A DNA stretch of 51,133 nt from JAVBWI01 sp036677445 (GCA_036677445.1 JAVBWI010000012.1:1-51133); one strand, 5' to 3'. Positions 32,303 through 40,857 are shown, numbered from the stretch's first letter. A program made the numbers and translations. Notes: generated by a model not told the origin, from the letters alone.

Positions 32303-33448
32303 TCAGCTGATTGGAGTGAGCACTTTGCGTATATCGTACATCTCATCTAATATCTGATAATTGATCTGAAAGAAATAGTCGATTATCCAAAAGCTTACGC
32401 CGGCAAGGTTATGTAACTCGACAAGCTCAAAGCGCGTGCGGATACCGCCCTCTTCTTCGTACCAAACGATGTGCTGCGCGCCTGCCGAGTCCTCATAGTT
32501 AAAATATAAGGCGCCTGATTCCGGATCATAGTTTATGACGGCGCCTGTACGCTGCGCAAGGCTTTTCGCCTGTGCGGAAGAAAGCGGCTGTGCCAGATCG
32601 CCTTGCTGATACGGCAGCGTCCAATCGTAGAAATAGATGGGTACGCCTATAAGCAGCTTTGATTTTGGCACGACAGAAGCAACATCATCGATCGTACGGC
32701 TTAAATACTCCACAGGTGCAATTGCCATAGGCGGCGCATATGCATATTCCCGGTTGCCGAGCCTTAGAATGATACGGTCCACAGATTGCCAGTATTCCCC
32801 ATCATGCAGCCTTTCGCTGAGCAATCCGGGCTGCTCGTCCGCAACATCCGGCATAATTGCCACAACAACGATGTATCCAAGCGGGTGTAATTTTTGTACG
32901 GCCATATGCACAAACCGTGCATATGCGGGGAAATCGGAAGGATAAATAAATCCGAAGTCAATATTCAGGCCATAATAATTTTGGGATTTTAGTTTGTTGA
33001 TTACAGTATTTAAAATGGTTTGCTGCAGCTGTGCATCCGTCAATATGGTATGGGCCAAATCGCTCGAATACCTTCCGTCTCCATCCATATTGGTAATGAC
33101 CATGAGCGGCGCTACCCCTGCATTGCGTGATGCCTGAATCAGCGGCGTATCGTTTATCTGGGTAAGCGACCCGCTGGCGGTTACATGGTAGCTGAATATG
33201 CTCAGGTAGGTAAGATAAGGCAAAGTTTCAGCCAGCACCTGGCTGTTCACAGTGGGGAAGACATATCCATTCACGTCGATCGTACGGCTCGTTTGTTTAG
33301 ACTCCGGGATAATGATCTTTTGGCCGGCCGAAATATTGTCTGCATCGGTGATGTCCGGGTTAGCTGCGCGCAATAACTCGGGGGAGATATCAAACAGTCG
33401 CGCAATGGAATAAAATGTGTCTTCAGGCTGTACGATATAATCGATCAT
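32303..33448 (-). CDS. LysM plus glycoside-hydrolase-18-like protein, catalytic Glu replaced
   Basis: 381 residues: one LysM at residues 3-48 (IDYIVQPEDTFYSIARLFDI...NISAGQKIIIPE), then a GH18 barrel as in the spore proteins YaaH/SleL. The barrel strand that normally ends in DFE with the catalytic acid reads YGLNIDFGFIYPSD, with Gly166 in place of Glu. Strand landmarks such as PLMVITN and GVPIYFYDWTLPY are kept. No signal peptide is visible, as usual for proteins placed on the spore by the mother cell. The ATG at 33448 follows AAAGGTG; GTG at 33466 is an alternative. It probably binds peptidoglycan without cutting it. Confidence 0.85.
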   Translation of the reverse strand: MIDYIVQPEDTFYSIARLFDISPELLRAANPDITDADNISAGQKIIIPESKQTSRTIDVNGYVFPTVNSQVLAETLPYLTYLSIFSYHVTASGSLTQINDTPLIQASRNAGVAPLMVITNMDGDGRYSSDLAHTILTDAQLQQTILNTVINKLKSQNYYGLNIDFGFIYPSDFPAYARFVHMAVQKLHPLGYIVVVAIMPDVADEQPGLLSERLHDGEYWQSVDRIILRLGNREYAYAPPMAIAPVEYLSRTIDDVASVVPKSKLLIGVPIYFYDWTLPYQQGDLAQPLSSAQAKSLAQRTGAVINYDPESGALYFNYEDSAGAQHIVWYEEEGGIRTRFELVELHNLAGVSFWIIDYFFQINYQILDEMYDIRKVLTPIS

Positions 33449-33854
33449 ACGATACACCTTTTCCACCGAATTCAGATTTCACTATTCTATCATACTAGTT
33501 GATGAACTGAACAATGTCATCTGCCAGACTTAATAACCGGGTTTTCTGTGGAGAATGCTGCCTTATTTCGCCCGCTATCGGTTGAAAGGGTGGGAGTATC
33601 AGAACGAACAAGCCGGGGACTTACGCCGTGCGGCTTCGCGTAAAACCGGTGGAGATGGGGAACAACAAAACCCCCGTTATGGTAAACGGGGGTTTCATGG
33701 CGGGCGGTTGGTCTTCATAATATCTTGGCCAACTGAACGACCCGCATAAACATATTATGTGCGGCTTAAAACAGATTATTCTGCTGCGCGCGGCGCATAT
33801 GCGCATATGAATGCGGGCGCAAAACCTCCGCATACCGTCCCGACTTGGCGGGCC
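33449..33854. other. 406-nt intergenic stretch, possible structured RNA
   Basis: No protein gene is supported. The part 33530-33700 contains pairing segments such as TTACGC/GCGTAA flanked by CCGG/CCGG around 33613-33655, and ends in the GC-rich hairpin at 33668-33695. A small RNA is possible, but I cannot assign a family or a promoter. Confidence 0.25.
33668..33695 (-). terminator. Rho-independent terminator, mainly for leftward transcripts
   Basis: AAACCCCCGTT (33668-33678) and AACGGGGGTTT (33685-33695) form an 11-bp stem. On the minus strand it continues with TTTTGTTGTT, a usable U-tract. It lies about 160 nt after the stop of the leftward gene at 33855. Confidence 0.7.
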
Positions 33855-34418
33855 TTATATCCAGAACTGCCTGAGCATCCCGTAGGTAAGCTCATCGGCC
33901 AACCTGTACGCCTGTTCCATGAATCTATCATATGCTTCAATGTCACTTGCAAAATCACCGGCAGTGATGCTCATAATCTGGCGTTCGGTGGCATCCACAA
34001 GCTCATGGAGCAGTATCTGCATCGTCGCCATATCCCAGTACCTGTTGATCCGTGAATATTCCTGCGCCAATTCATCGGCAATGCCATATAAAACCTGCCT
34101 CTGTTCCGCAACAGCCTCCAAGTTATTATCCCTATACGCTTCGGTCATCATTTCTAAGGTTCGAACATATCGGAGATAATTCTCCCTTACCCTATCTCCC
34201 ACCTGTTGGCTGTAGTATTGGGTAAACAGGCCCGCGAATGCGTCCGCGATTTGCCCCAGGCGCGCTTCTATCGCTTCCCGGTTCCCAAGATTGAATACAA
34301 TGCTGATAATAAACGCCCTGATCCATCGATTATTATCCACCCATAATCTGCGGATGGTGTTGGAGAGCTCCACTTGGCTGGGCAGAAGTCGTCCCACAGG
34401 CGGCTGTCCCATATACAT
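33855..34418 (-). CDS. Uncharacterised helical protein of a Bacillota family
   Basis: 187 residues, no membrane segment, almost entirely helical. It resembles a family of small Firmicutes proteins sometimes labelled acetylglutamate kinase in error, with an N-terminal 'LW..h..W.r..IiSi.f.L' (here IRRLWVDNNRWIRAFIISIV), a central NADEI-like ADELAQEYSRINRYW and a C-terminal DIEAYDRFMEQAYRLADELT. Family members relate as far as I recall to ferritin-like bundles, but the function is not known. The ATG at 34418 follows AAGGGG at 8 nt; the frame is open to 34580 without a better site. Confidence 0.7.
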   Translation of the reverse strand: MYMGQPPVGRLLPSQVELSNTIRRLWVDNNRWIRAFIISIVFNLGNREAIEARLGQIADAFAGLFTQYYSQQVGDRVRENYLRYVRTLEMMTEAYRDNNLEAVAEQRQVLYGIADELAQEYSRINRYWDMATMQILLHELVDATERQIMSITAGDFASDIEAYDRFMEQAYRLADELTYGMLRQFWI

Positions 34419-34595
34419 ATAGCCATCCCCTTGTTCATTGCTATAGCATTGTATGCGCGTCCTTGCAATATTAGTTTCTTGGAATAAAAGGTAGCAAGAG
34501 GAAACGTATCTGCGCTTCGGGAGACGAATGATATGTAAAGAGCAGCAGGCAGGGCGCAGAGAGAGAAGCGCTGTACCCATGATCAGGCACCTTAT

Positions 34596-34628
34596 AAAAC
34601 CTCTAGTCGAGGCAGGTTTTTTTTGCTG
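34596..34628. terminator. Bidirectional terminator candidate
   Basis: AAAACCT (34596-34602) pairs with AGGTTTT (34614-34620), with an inner CCTC/GAGG option, followed on the plus strand by a run of eight T and on the minus strand by TTTTAT. It would end transcription of the leftward NYN gene. Confidence 0.55.
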
Positions 34629-34689
34629 TGCTCAATGCCGCGGCCGCTATAAGGGGGCAGCCGCAAGCTCTGCGACGGCGCGGGCTGCC

Positions 34690-35517
34690 TTACTTCAGCT
34701 TGATATAGTTCAATTTGGCGCCGTTATCGCTCACGCGTTCGCTCTTGATATCAAACAGCCCGAGCGATTTGATGAACGGGGTCAGCTTGGCGAATCCAAA
34801 ATTGCGCACGTCAAAATCCGGATAACGCTTGACCAGCATGCTGCCTATGGTGCTGATAAACATCCAGTCGTCCTCGTCGGAATTTTCCGTTACGATCATT
34901 TTAATGGCTTCCTTGATGGTTTCAAGGTCGGTAACGGGTTCGTCGATGGGCTCCGGCGGCTTGGGCTCGGGTGCGGGCGCGCGTTTTTCAGGCTTCGCGG
35001 CGGCCTTTTCGGGCCTTTGCTCCTTTAGGGACCGTTCTGGCTTCTGTGAATCGGGTCTTTCCGTCTTGGGCTTTTGCTCGGCGGTCGCGAGTATGTCGAG
35101 GTATTTGAACAGATTGCACGCCGAAATGAACGATTTCGGCGTCTTGCGCTCGCCCATCCCCACCACGATCATGCCCGATTCGCGCAGGCGCGCCGCAAGG
35201 CGGGTAAAGTCGCTGTCAGAGGAAACGATGCAAAAGCCGTTTACCTGCCCGGAATACAGAATATCCATCGCGTCGATGATCATGGCGGAATCGGTGGAGT
35301 TTTTGCCGAAGGTGTAGTTGTATTGCTGTATGGGCAGTATGGAATTATCCAGCAGTACGTTTTTCCATGAAACCAGCGCGGGCTTGGTCCAATCGCCGTA
35401 TATGCGCTTATAAGTTGCAATCCCGTCTTTGGAGATTTCATCGAGTATGATTTTAATATACTTGTCCGACACATTGTCGGCGTCGATCAGTACCGCAAAC
35501 TTATTGTCACTTGCCAT
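34690..35517 (-). CDS. NYN-domain ribonuclease-like protein with OST-HTH/LOTUS domain
   Basis: 275 residues. The N-terminal 140 form a NYN (LabA/PIN-like) domain with the acidic site residues in KFAVLIDADNVSDKY, NSTDSAMIIDAMDIL and FCIVSSDSDFTRLAARLRE. A Lys/Pro/Glu-rich linker (about 145-200) leads to a LOTUS domain (FISTIGSMLVKRYPDFDVRNFGFAKLTPFIKSLGLFDI). The pair suggests an RNA-binding nuclease, cytoplasmic. The ATG at 35517 follows GAGGTG at 6 nt; earlier in-frame starts to 35538 are less likely. It is transcribed alone, leftward. Confidence 0.88.
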   Translation of the reverse strand: MASDNKFAVLIDADNVSDKYIKIILDEISKDGIATYKRIYGDWTKPALVSWKNVLLDNSILPIQQYNYTFGKNSTDSAMIIDAMDILYSGQVNGFCIVSSDSDFTRLAARLRESGMIVVGMGERKTPKSFISACNLFKYLDILATAEQKPKTERPDSQKPERSLKEQRPEKAAAKPEKRAPAPEPKPPEPIDEPVTDLETIKEAIKMIVTENSDEDDWMFISTIGSMLVKRYPDFDVRNFGFAKLTPFIKSLGLFDIKSERVSDNGAKLNYIKLK

Positions 35518-35936
35518 TGGCATCACCTCATTCATCATTCATAACGGCGTATTGCCGCTTAATAATTGATTATACCATGGGAACGGGTTACATGGACAGC
35601 TTTTAGAAGCGCAGGGAAGGTCCGGCAACCCGTTCGGCTAAATTCTCTTTAAGCATTGCCGGTTCGCCGCATATGGATACATTTCTTCCATATTTATTTC
35701 CACATGGCTGGCATTTGTTGCTGTCACAGGCACGCGTTTTCGGGCGGTTTGGAATGCGTGTAGATGTAAAAATTGGCGGATTCGCCATCAAGTACAGGGA
35801 GCCTGCCATTCTCTTTACATGGATCTGACAGGGTCTATACACGCAAGTTCTATAGTATGAGTAGAGTAGACAGAAAAACATTCAGGCCCTTGTAGAGTTG
35901 CTCCGAAAGAACGGATCGGGTTTAGGAGGAAACGAT
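35518..35936. other. Divergent intergenic stretch between the NYN and PhoH genes
   Basis: About 420 nt without a supported gene. A 92-codon leftward frame (35881-35603) has a few Cys (SNKCQPCGNKYG) but no good ribosome site and no family match, so I do not call it. Promoters of both flanking genes should lie here, but I find no convincing -35/-10 pair. Confidence 0.3.
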
Positions 35937-37319
35937 GTGAAAAAAAGCTACGTTCTCGATACCAACGTGCTGCTGCAATCGCCTTATGCCATTTACGCCT
36001 TTGGAGAGAATGACGTGGTCATTCCCGAGGTGGTACTCGAGGAGCTGGATCGCTTTAAAAAGGAGCCTACGGAAAACGGCGCCAACGCACGTCATATCGC
36101 GCGCCTGCTGGACCAGATGCGTACAAGCGGGAGCTTAACACAGGGCGTACCGCTGCCGGGGGGCGGCATTTTGCGCATAGAGCTGAATTTTCATGATATC
36201 GTGCTGCCGGAAGGATGGGAGCCGCACAAGGCGGATAACCGCATTCTCAAGGTGTGCAAAGGCCTCAATGACCAGAACAAGCAGGCGATATTGGTCACCA
36301 AGGATATATTCGAGCGTATCAAAGGGGATATTATCGGCATTACCGCGCAGGATTTCCAAAATGAACAGGTTGCCGTACCGGTGTTGCAATACAGCGGGCG
36401 CTCGGAGGCTTTCACCACCCCCAGAAAACTGCAGGAATTTTTTGAAAAAGGCTGCCTGAGCGCAAAGCACAGCTTTACAATAGACGAGCAGACATTAAAA
36501 AAGCAGCCGTGCGCATTTCTCACGCATGAATTCGTGGTGCTGCACAACGCCGAAAACAACAAACAGACCGCGTTGTGCAGGTTTGACGGCGAGCGGCTCG
36601 TACAGCTGCGGTATCTGGATGAGCGGCCTTTTGGCGTAACGGCGCGCAATGTGGGTCAGCGTTTTATGCAGGAGGCGCTGATGATGGATTGCGACGACGT
36701 GCCGCTTGTCATCGTCAAGGGCGCGGCCGGCACCGCAAAAACATTCTTCGCGCTGGCGGTAGGGCTGCATAAAATACTCGAGCAAAAGCACCGCGAATAT
36801 ACCAAAATACTCGTGTGCCACCCCAATGTGAAATTCGACGAGGATATCGGCTACCTGCCCGGCAGCGAAAGGGAAAAGCTTGCGCCGTTCATGCGCTCGG
36901 TGATCGATAACCTGGAAATATTGGTGGACAGCGACGAAAAGGAGCGGTATCGGGATCAAAACGAGCTCAACGGCAAGGTGGATGAATTGTTCGCGCGCAA
37001 CATCATCACCACCGAGGCGATCGCTTATATTCGCGGACGATCCATACAAAGAAACTGGGTAATCATCGACGAGGCGCAAAACCTCAGTCCCAAGCAGGTC
37101 AAGGGCATTGTTACAAGGGCGGGCAGGGGTACAAAGCTGATACTGCTCGGCGACCCCGCGCAGATCGATCATCCGTATCTCGACAGCCGCACAAACGGAC
37201 TCTGCTATGCGTCCGAACGCATGAAAGGCAGCCCGTATTGCTGCCAAATCACCATGAGCGACGCGGAATGCGAGCGAAGCCCGCTTGCATACGACAGCGC
37301 TACGCGCATGTCGGATTGA
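35937..37319 (+). CDS. PhoH-family ATPase with N-terminal PIN domain
   Basis: 460 residues of the PIN-PhoH (YlaK/PhoH2) type, a nucleic-acid helicase/nuclease. The PIN domain (1-140) has SYVLDTNVLLQSP and VVLEELDRFKKEP; the PhoH domain (about 220-460) has Walker A VKGAAGTAKTFFALAVG, Walker B WVIIDEAQNLSPKQVK and sensor TKLILLGDPAQIDHPYLD. Walker A reads GTAKT instead of GTGKT, a Gly-to-Ala change near residue 264. The GTG at 35937 follows AGGAGG at 6 nt, so the opening from 35898 is rejected. The last 20 residues after CQITMSDAECERSPLA are normal for the family. Confidence 0.9.
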   Translation: MKKSYVLDTNVLLQSPYAIYAFGENDVVIPEVVLEELDRFKKEPTENGANARHIARLLDQMRTSGSLTQGVPLPGGGILRIELNFHDIVLPEGWEPHKADNRILKVCKGLNDQNKQAILVTKDIFERIKGDIIGITAQDFQNEQVAVPVLQYSGRSEAFTTPRKLQEFFEKGCLSAKHSFTIDEQTLKKQPCAFLTHEFVVLHNAENNKQTALCRFDGERLVQLRYLDERPFGVTARNVGQRFMQEALMMDCDDVPLVIVKGAAGTAKTFFALAVGLHKILEQKHREYTKILVCHPNVKFDEDIGYLPGSEREKLAPFMRSVIDNLEILVDSDEKERYRDQNELNGKVDELFARNIITTEAIAYIRGRSIQRNWVIIDEAQNLSPKQVKGIVTRAGRGTKLILLGDPAQIDHPYLDSRTNGLCYASERMKGSPYCCQITMSDAECERSPLAYDSATRMSD

Positions 37320-37378
37320 CATACGAATTGCGAATAGAACCGGCTGTCGCTGGAGCTGGAATCATCACAGGAGGAAAA

Positions 37379-38236
37379 ATGAAACGAAAAGTTGGTTTGG
37401 CGACGCATTCATGGTGGATCGACGGCGATATGGTGCGCTTCGAACAGGAACTGCGTATATTCGAAAAATCCGGAGCGGAATATTGTGAGCTAAAGCTGCA
37501 GGGATTGGATGCGATAGCGGGCGGCCGGCTGGTACCCGAGAGAATCAGGCAAATTCAAAAGATACTGCTGTGGCATGACACGCTGCGTATCACGCTGCAC
37601 CTGGGGCTGCATTTGCCGGATGCGCGATCCGCAATATCTTGCGAACAGATATTCCGCGCGGGCATTGCCCTCGCACAGGAACTGGACTGCGAGGCGATAG
37701 TATATCATGCGGGCGGCGGCGAGCCTGAGCCTCCGATGGAAAGGCAACTGGAGATGCTCCTGCGCCTGCTGGAGCAAACGGGCGATATCCTCTTATGTAT
37801 GGAAAACGTGCCGCCGTATGATGCGCCAAACGACTGTATGGGAGCATCGGCGGAATCCATGGCGGCGTTCTGCAAGCAAATCGGCCACCCGAATTTCCGG
37901 CTGGCATTTGATATCGGCCACAGCTTCCTCGCAAACCGCGCGGATAAAGCAAAACTGCTTGCCGACTTAAAATTGCTGCTGCCATACGCCGGGTATATAC
38001 ATCTGCATGATAATTTCGGCATTCCGTATCAAATAGGGCTCCGGAATTTCGGGCGGCACATCGTTTTGGGCGAAGGCGATCTCCATTTGCCGCTGGGATG
38101 GGGGGAAGTGCCGGTGACGGAGGTGCTGCAGGCGCTTGCAGCGTATGAAGGGATCATTATACTGGAAATCGAAAAGAGGTTTGAGGATCAGTACGCGGCC
38201 TGTGTCAGAAAGGTAAGCGGCTTGCTGCAGCCGTGA
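37379..38236 (+). CDS. Xylose-isomerase-like TIM-barrel protein
   Basis: 285 residues of the AP endonuclease family 2/sugar phosphate isomerase-epimerase barrel. Barrel-strand motifs are ITLHLGLHLP, AIVYHAGGGEPE, LLCMENVPPYDAP (Glu metal ligand), FRLAFDIGHSF (Asp, His), AGYIHLHDNFG and IIILEIEKRF. The two-His, Glu, Asp metal site thus appears complete. The ATG at 37379 follows AGGAGG; the reading back to 37238 overlaps phoH. It stands 60 nt after phoH and may share its transcript. The substrate is unknown; endonuclease IV itself differs in length and motifs. Confidence 0.8.
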   Translation: MKRKVGLATHSWWIDGDMVRFEQELRIFEKSGAEYCELKLQGLDAIAGGRLVPERIRQIQKILLWHDTLRITLHLGLHLPDARSAISCEQIFRAGIALAQELDCEAIVYHAGGGEPEPPMERQLEMLLRLLEQTGDILLCMENVPPYDAPNDCMGASAESMAAFCKQIGHPNFRLAFDIGHSFLANRADKAKLLADLKLLLPYAGYIHLHDNFGIPYQIGLRNFGRHIVLGEGDLHLPLGWGEVPVTEVLQALAAYEGIIILEIEKRFEDQYAACVRKVSGLLQP

Positions 38237-38238
38237 CG

Positions 38239-38274
38239 AAAAAAAGCTGACAAAGCCCATGGGACTTTGTCAGC
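38239..38274 (-). terminator. Rho-independent terminator of the ArsA-like operon
   Basis: On the minus strand GCTGACAAAG (38274-38265) and CTTTGTCAGC (38255-38246) form a 10-bp stem followed directly by TTTTTTTT. It lies about 190 nt after the stop of the leftward ArsA-like gene, and the convergent barrel gene ends just beside it. Confidence 0.85.
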
Positions 38275-38294
38275 AGCCAAGATACAGGTTCCTA

Positions 38295-38476
38295 ATTTAA
38301 TCAGTGCTTACCGAAGTAACCGCTGATTAATTCGGAACGTTGTCTTGACGGCTGCTTTCGCGTCCTGATGCGTCGGTAAAATCTTGAAATAGCGCTGCTA
38401 TTCCTTCGATTTTGCTCCTTGCAGGCCCCGAAACCATCTCGTCAATCCATCATCCCTCATTTAATCAGTGCTTACC
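38295..38476. repeat. 18-bp direct repeat copying the end of the ArsA-like gene
   Basis: ATTTAATCAGTGCTTACC occurs at 38295-38312 and again at 38459-38476, where it encodes the final GKH-stop of the leftward ATPase gene. A related piece, CCGCTGATTAATTCGG, lies at 38320-38335. It may be a scar of a local duplication or recombination at the 3' end. Only the two 18-bp ends of the given range are repeat. Confidence 0.6.
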
Positions 38477-39487
38477 TAAAATACGGTCTCGTACGGCGGA
38501 AAAATGTTCCGCTACGCTTTCGAGCGTATCGCCCCGGACATCCCCTTCCAGAAGAGGGAGCACGGTGAGTATCTTATCCTTGAATTCCGTATGGATCATA
38601 TCCATATATTGCAGTTCGAGCGCCTTGCGCTTGCTCCAGAATTCGTTGCCGCGGCAGAACTCTTCGGGAATGATGCGGTTGACGACCACGCCCGCCACGG
38701 GTACGCGGTGCTTATTCAGAATGTCCATCGCCCGCTTGGTCTCCATGATGGGCAGCTTTTCCGGGTTCAATACGAATACGAACTCCATACTGCCGCTGTC
38801 AATGAGTATATCCCGTGCTTTCTCCATCTTCAATTTGCGGGCATTGAGCAGCGCAAGGGTTTTGTCTTCCTCGATCTCTTTTTGCCTGGCCTTGTTTTCC
38901 GTACTGATCATTTTCATCAAGCTTAACGCTTGTTTGCGTTTTTTTATCATGCTGTCCATCCAGCCTCCCAACAGTTCGGGCAGCGACAGCAGGCGCAGCG
39001 TATGGCCGGTCGGTGCGGTGTCAAACACGATTCGGTCGTATTCCTCGGCCCGCTCCTCAACGATCTCTATGAATTTATCGAATATTGCGGCTTCCTCCGA
39101 GCCGGGTGAAAGCACCGCGGCATCGATTTGCCTGTGGATTTCGTCCACAATGACGGGGCTGATTCCGTGCGGCAGCTGGGATTTTATGCGGTCGGTGTAC
39201 AGCCTGCTTTCGAGCTCCGCATCTATCTCCAGCGCATAAAGGTTTTCGGCAAGCGGAACGATCTGTGCGCCTATCGTAACGCCGAACACGTCCGCAAGGG
39301 AGTGCGCCGGGTCGGTGGAAACCAGCAGCGTCTTATCGCCGGCCTTTGCGCAGCTGATCGCGAACGCTGAAGAACAGGTCGTTTTACCTACGCCGCCCTT
39401 GCCGCCGAAAAATACGATCTTTTTTCCGTTGCGCGGGTCATATGCATGATTGCCGCCCGCCGCAGGCATTTTTTTGCTTGTAAACAT
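38465..39487 (-). CDS. ArsA/Get3-family ATPase
   Basis: 340 residues with a single ArsA domain. The deviant Walker A is IVFFGGKGGVGKTTCSSAFAI, followed by VSTDPAHSLADVFG (switch I) and VFDTAPTGHTLRLLSLPELL (switch II). Eukaryotic Get3 and bacterial ArsA use this dimer to deliver tail-anchored proteins or energise arsenite export. No arsB, arsC or arsR is near, and the Cys triad of arsenite-binding ArsA is not evident, so a protein-targeting role fits better. GGAGAG precedes the ATG. It forms a pair with the 99-residue gene 18 nt upstream. Confidence 0.88.
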   Translation of the reverse strand: MFTSKKMPAAGGNHAYDPRNGKKIVFFGGKGGVGKTTCSSAFAISCAKAGDKTLLVSTDPAHSLADVFGVTIGAQIVPLAENLYALEIDAELESRLYTDRIKSQLPHGISPVIVDEIHRQIDAAVLSPGSEEAAIFDKFIEIVEERAEEYDRIVFDTAPTGHTLRLLSLPELLGGWMDSMIKKRKQALSLMKMISTENKARQKEIEEDKTLALLNARKLKMEKARDILIDSGSMEFVFVLNPEKLPIMETKRAMDILNKHRVPVAGVVVNRIIPEEFCRGNEFWSKRKALELQYMDMIHTEFKDKILTVLPLLEGDVRGDTLESVAEHFSAVRDRILGKH

Positions 39488-39505
39488 AGTATTTCTCTCC
39501 TGTCG

Positions 39506-39805
39506 TCACACGTCGTACAGATCAAGCTGCGCCCATTTTTCTTCCCAGGTCCATTGCCGCTGCAGCATGCGTTTTTCCCAGCTGCCCATCGTATCGGCAA
39601 AGTATGGCAGCAGCTCGATGGTATAATAGGAAGTCTGCATCGGAAAGCCCAGCATGTCGCCAAAGCAAAGCAGCATAAAATTATCCTCCGCGTCATACGC
39701 TTCCTTCTTCAGGAAGCGTGTGGAGCGCTCGCGGAAATCCGCCGCAGACTTAAGAAAAAGCCACACGCTATGTAGCCAGTGCGTAAACTTGTTGTCTCCG
39801 CTCAT
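39506..39805 (-). CDS. Small uncharacterised partner of the ArsA-like ATPase
   Basis: 99 residues, no recognised domain. It is rich in aromatic residues (WLHSVWLFLKSAADFRERST; MQTSYYTIELLPYFADTMGS) and has an acidic Trp-rich end (TWEEKWAQLDLYDV). A central FMLLCFGDMLGFP segment could be buried in a partner protein. The ATG at 39805 is 8 nt from AAAGGAG. It is the first gene of a two-gene operon with the ATPase, which suggests a substrate-handling or adaptor role. No membrane segment is clear. Confidence 0.7.
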   Translation of the reverse strand: MSGDNKFTHWLHSVWLFLKSAADFRERSTRFLKKEAYDAEDNFMLLCFGDMLGFPMQTSYYTIELLPYFADTMGSWEKRMLQRQWTWEEKWAQLDLYDV

Positions 39806-40148
39806 ATTCATTACTCCTTTGGGGGGTATGTAGCTTCCCTGTATCGGCAAAACTGACGGGTGCGCCGCATATTGCGGCAGGATCGCCGCCGCAGCTACAG
39901 AAAATGCGATGCCCGGCAGGCATAAAAAAGATATTTCCTATCATCAGTATAATACACTGCGCCGGTTAAAAAAAGCCGCTGTTTGGATGGAATTTGCGTC
40001 ATTATCCCCGGCGTACGGACATACAGAGCCATATGAAGGAATAATCGCATTCTGACTTGTATTTCCTACATGCGACCGGGGTAGTCTCTTTAGACGCAGC
40101 ATGTAAACAATATAGCAAGGCCCAACGCATGCTTAGCGGCATCCCGGT
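39806..40148. other. Intergenic stretch between divergent operons
   Basis: No gene is seen. Runs such as ATAAAAAAGATATTTCC near 39930 and AT-rich blocks are likely promoter regions for the leftward ArsA-like operon, but no clear box pair stands out. Confidence 0.3.
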
Positions 40149-40177
40149 TTGACTTCAGCGCTTTAATGTGCTACCAT
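40149..40177 (+). promoter_or_regulatory. Candidate promoter of the ECF transporter gene
   Basis: TTGACT (40149-40154), a 17-nt spacer and TACCAT (40172-40177). Start near 40184 would give a leader of about 137 nt with the hairpins described next. Confidence 0.5.
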
Positions 40178-40253
40178 CTTGTTAAGAACTGTCGGCAGAA
40201 GCCGGTATATACGCGCGGCATGCGCAGGTGCGTTTATAGTATCCTTCGGAACT

Positions 40254-40310
40254 TATACCATGAAGGTATACGCTTTTCCGCGAAAGGGAAGGCATATATT
40301 TTCTTTTTTT
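40254..40310 (+). promoter_or_regulatory. Leader with two mutually exclusive hairpins before the ECF gene
   Basis: TATACC (40254-40259) can pair with GGTATA (40265-40270). The same TATA (40267-40270) can instead pair with TATA at 40295-40298 around the stem CTTTTC/GGGAAG (40273-40278 with 40286-40291), which is followed by TTTTCTTTTTTT at 40299-40310. This looks like an attenuator with an alternative fold. No known riboswitch class is recognised. Confidence 0.35.
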
Positions 40311-40320
40311 GGAGGATAGT

Positions 40321-40857
40321 ATGATGCATTCGAAATCCCTGAAAAACCTCGTTGCGGCGGCCGTATGCCTCGCCCTTTGCATGGCGCTTCCCTTCTTGAC
40401 CGGGCAAATTCCCGAGATCGGCAGCATGCTTGCGCCCATGCACATCCCTGTGCTCCTTTGCGGCTTCCTTTGCGGCTGGCAGTATGGGCTGGCGGTGGGT
40501 TTTATCGCGCCGCTGCTGCGTTTTGTGCTCTTTGGTATGCCGCCTATTTTTCCGACCGGCGTGGCGATGGCGTTCGAGCTTGCGGCGTATGGCCTGTTTG
40601 CGGGTCTGCTGTATCGGCTGCTTCCTAAAAAGATACTTCATATTTATACGACTCTTTTATTTTCCATGCTGGCAGGCCGCATTGTATGGGGTATTGTACG
40701 GGCGTTGCTCTCGGGCGTTGCGCAGAGCGAGTTTACATGGGCGATGTTCCTGTCCGGTGCGTTTGTTTTGGCCATACCGGGCATCGTATGCCATATCGTG
40801 TTGATACCGGTACTGGTAATTGCGCTAAAGAAAGCAGGTTTGATGCAGAATGCATGA
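40321..40857 (+). CDS. ECF transporter S component-like membrane protein
   Basis: 178 residues with five to six membrane segments, typical of substrate-capture (S) proteins of energy-coupling-factor vitamin importers. The stretch IGSMLAPMHIPVLLCGFLCGWQYGLAVGFIAPLLRFVLFGMPPIFPTGVAMAFELAAYG is characteristic of one uncharacterised S-component group, with the conserved Pro-Met-His-Ile-Pro motif in a loop. Its shared EcfAAT module must be encoded elsewhere. GGAGG precedes the ATG. It overlaps the kinase gene by 8 nt, so the imported compound is probably phosphorylated on entry. Confidence 0.85.
   Translation: MMHSKSLKNLVAAAVCLALCMALPFLTGQIPEIGSMLAPMHIPVLLCGFLCGWQYGLAVGFIAPLLRFVLFGMPPIFPTGVAMAFELAAYGLFAGLLYRLLPKKILHIYTTLLFSMLAGRIVWGIVRALLSGVAQSEFTWAMFLSGAFVLAIPGIVCHIVLIPVLVIALKKAGLMQNA

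Noticed and set aside
35603..35881. 92-codon Cys-containing reading before phoH
   Set aside because: No usable ribosome site, no recognisable domain; spacing of Cys does not form a known zinc motif.
38465..39487. Arsenic resistance operon
   Set aside because: No arsR, arsB, acr3, arsC or arsD beside the ATPase.
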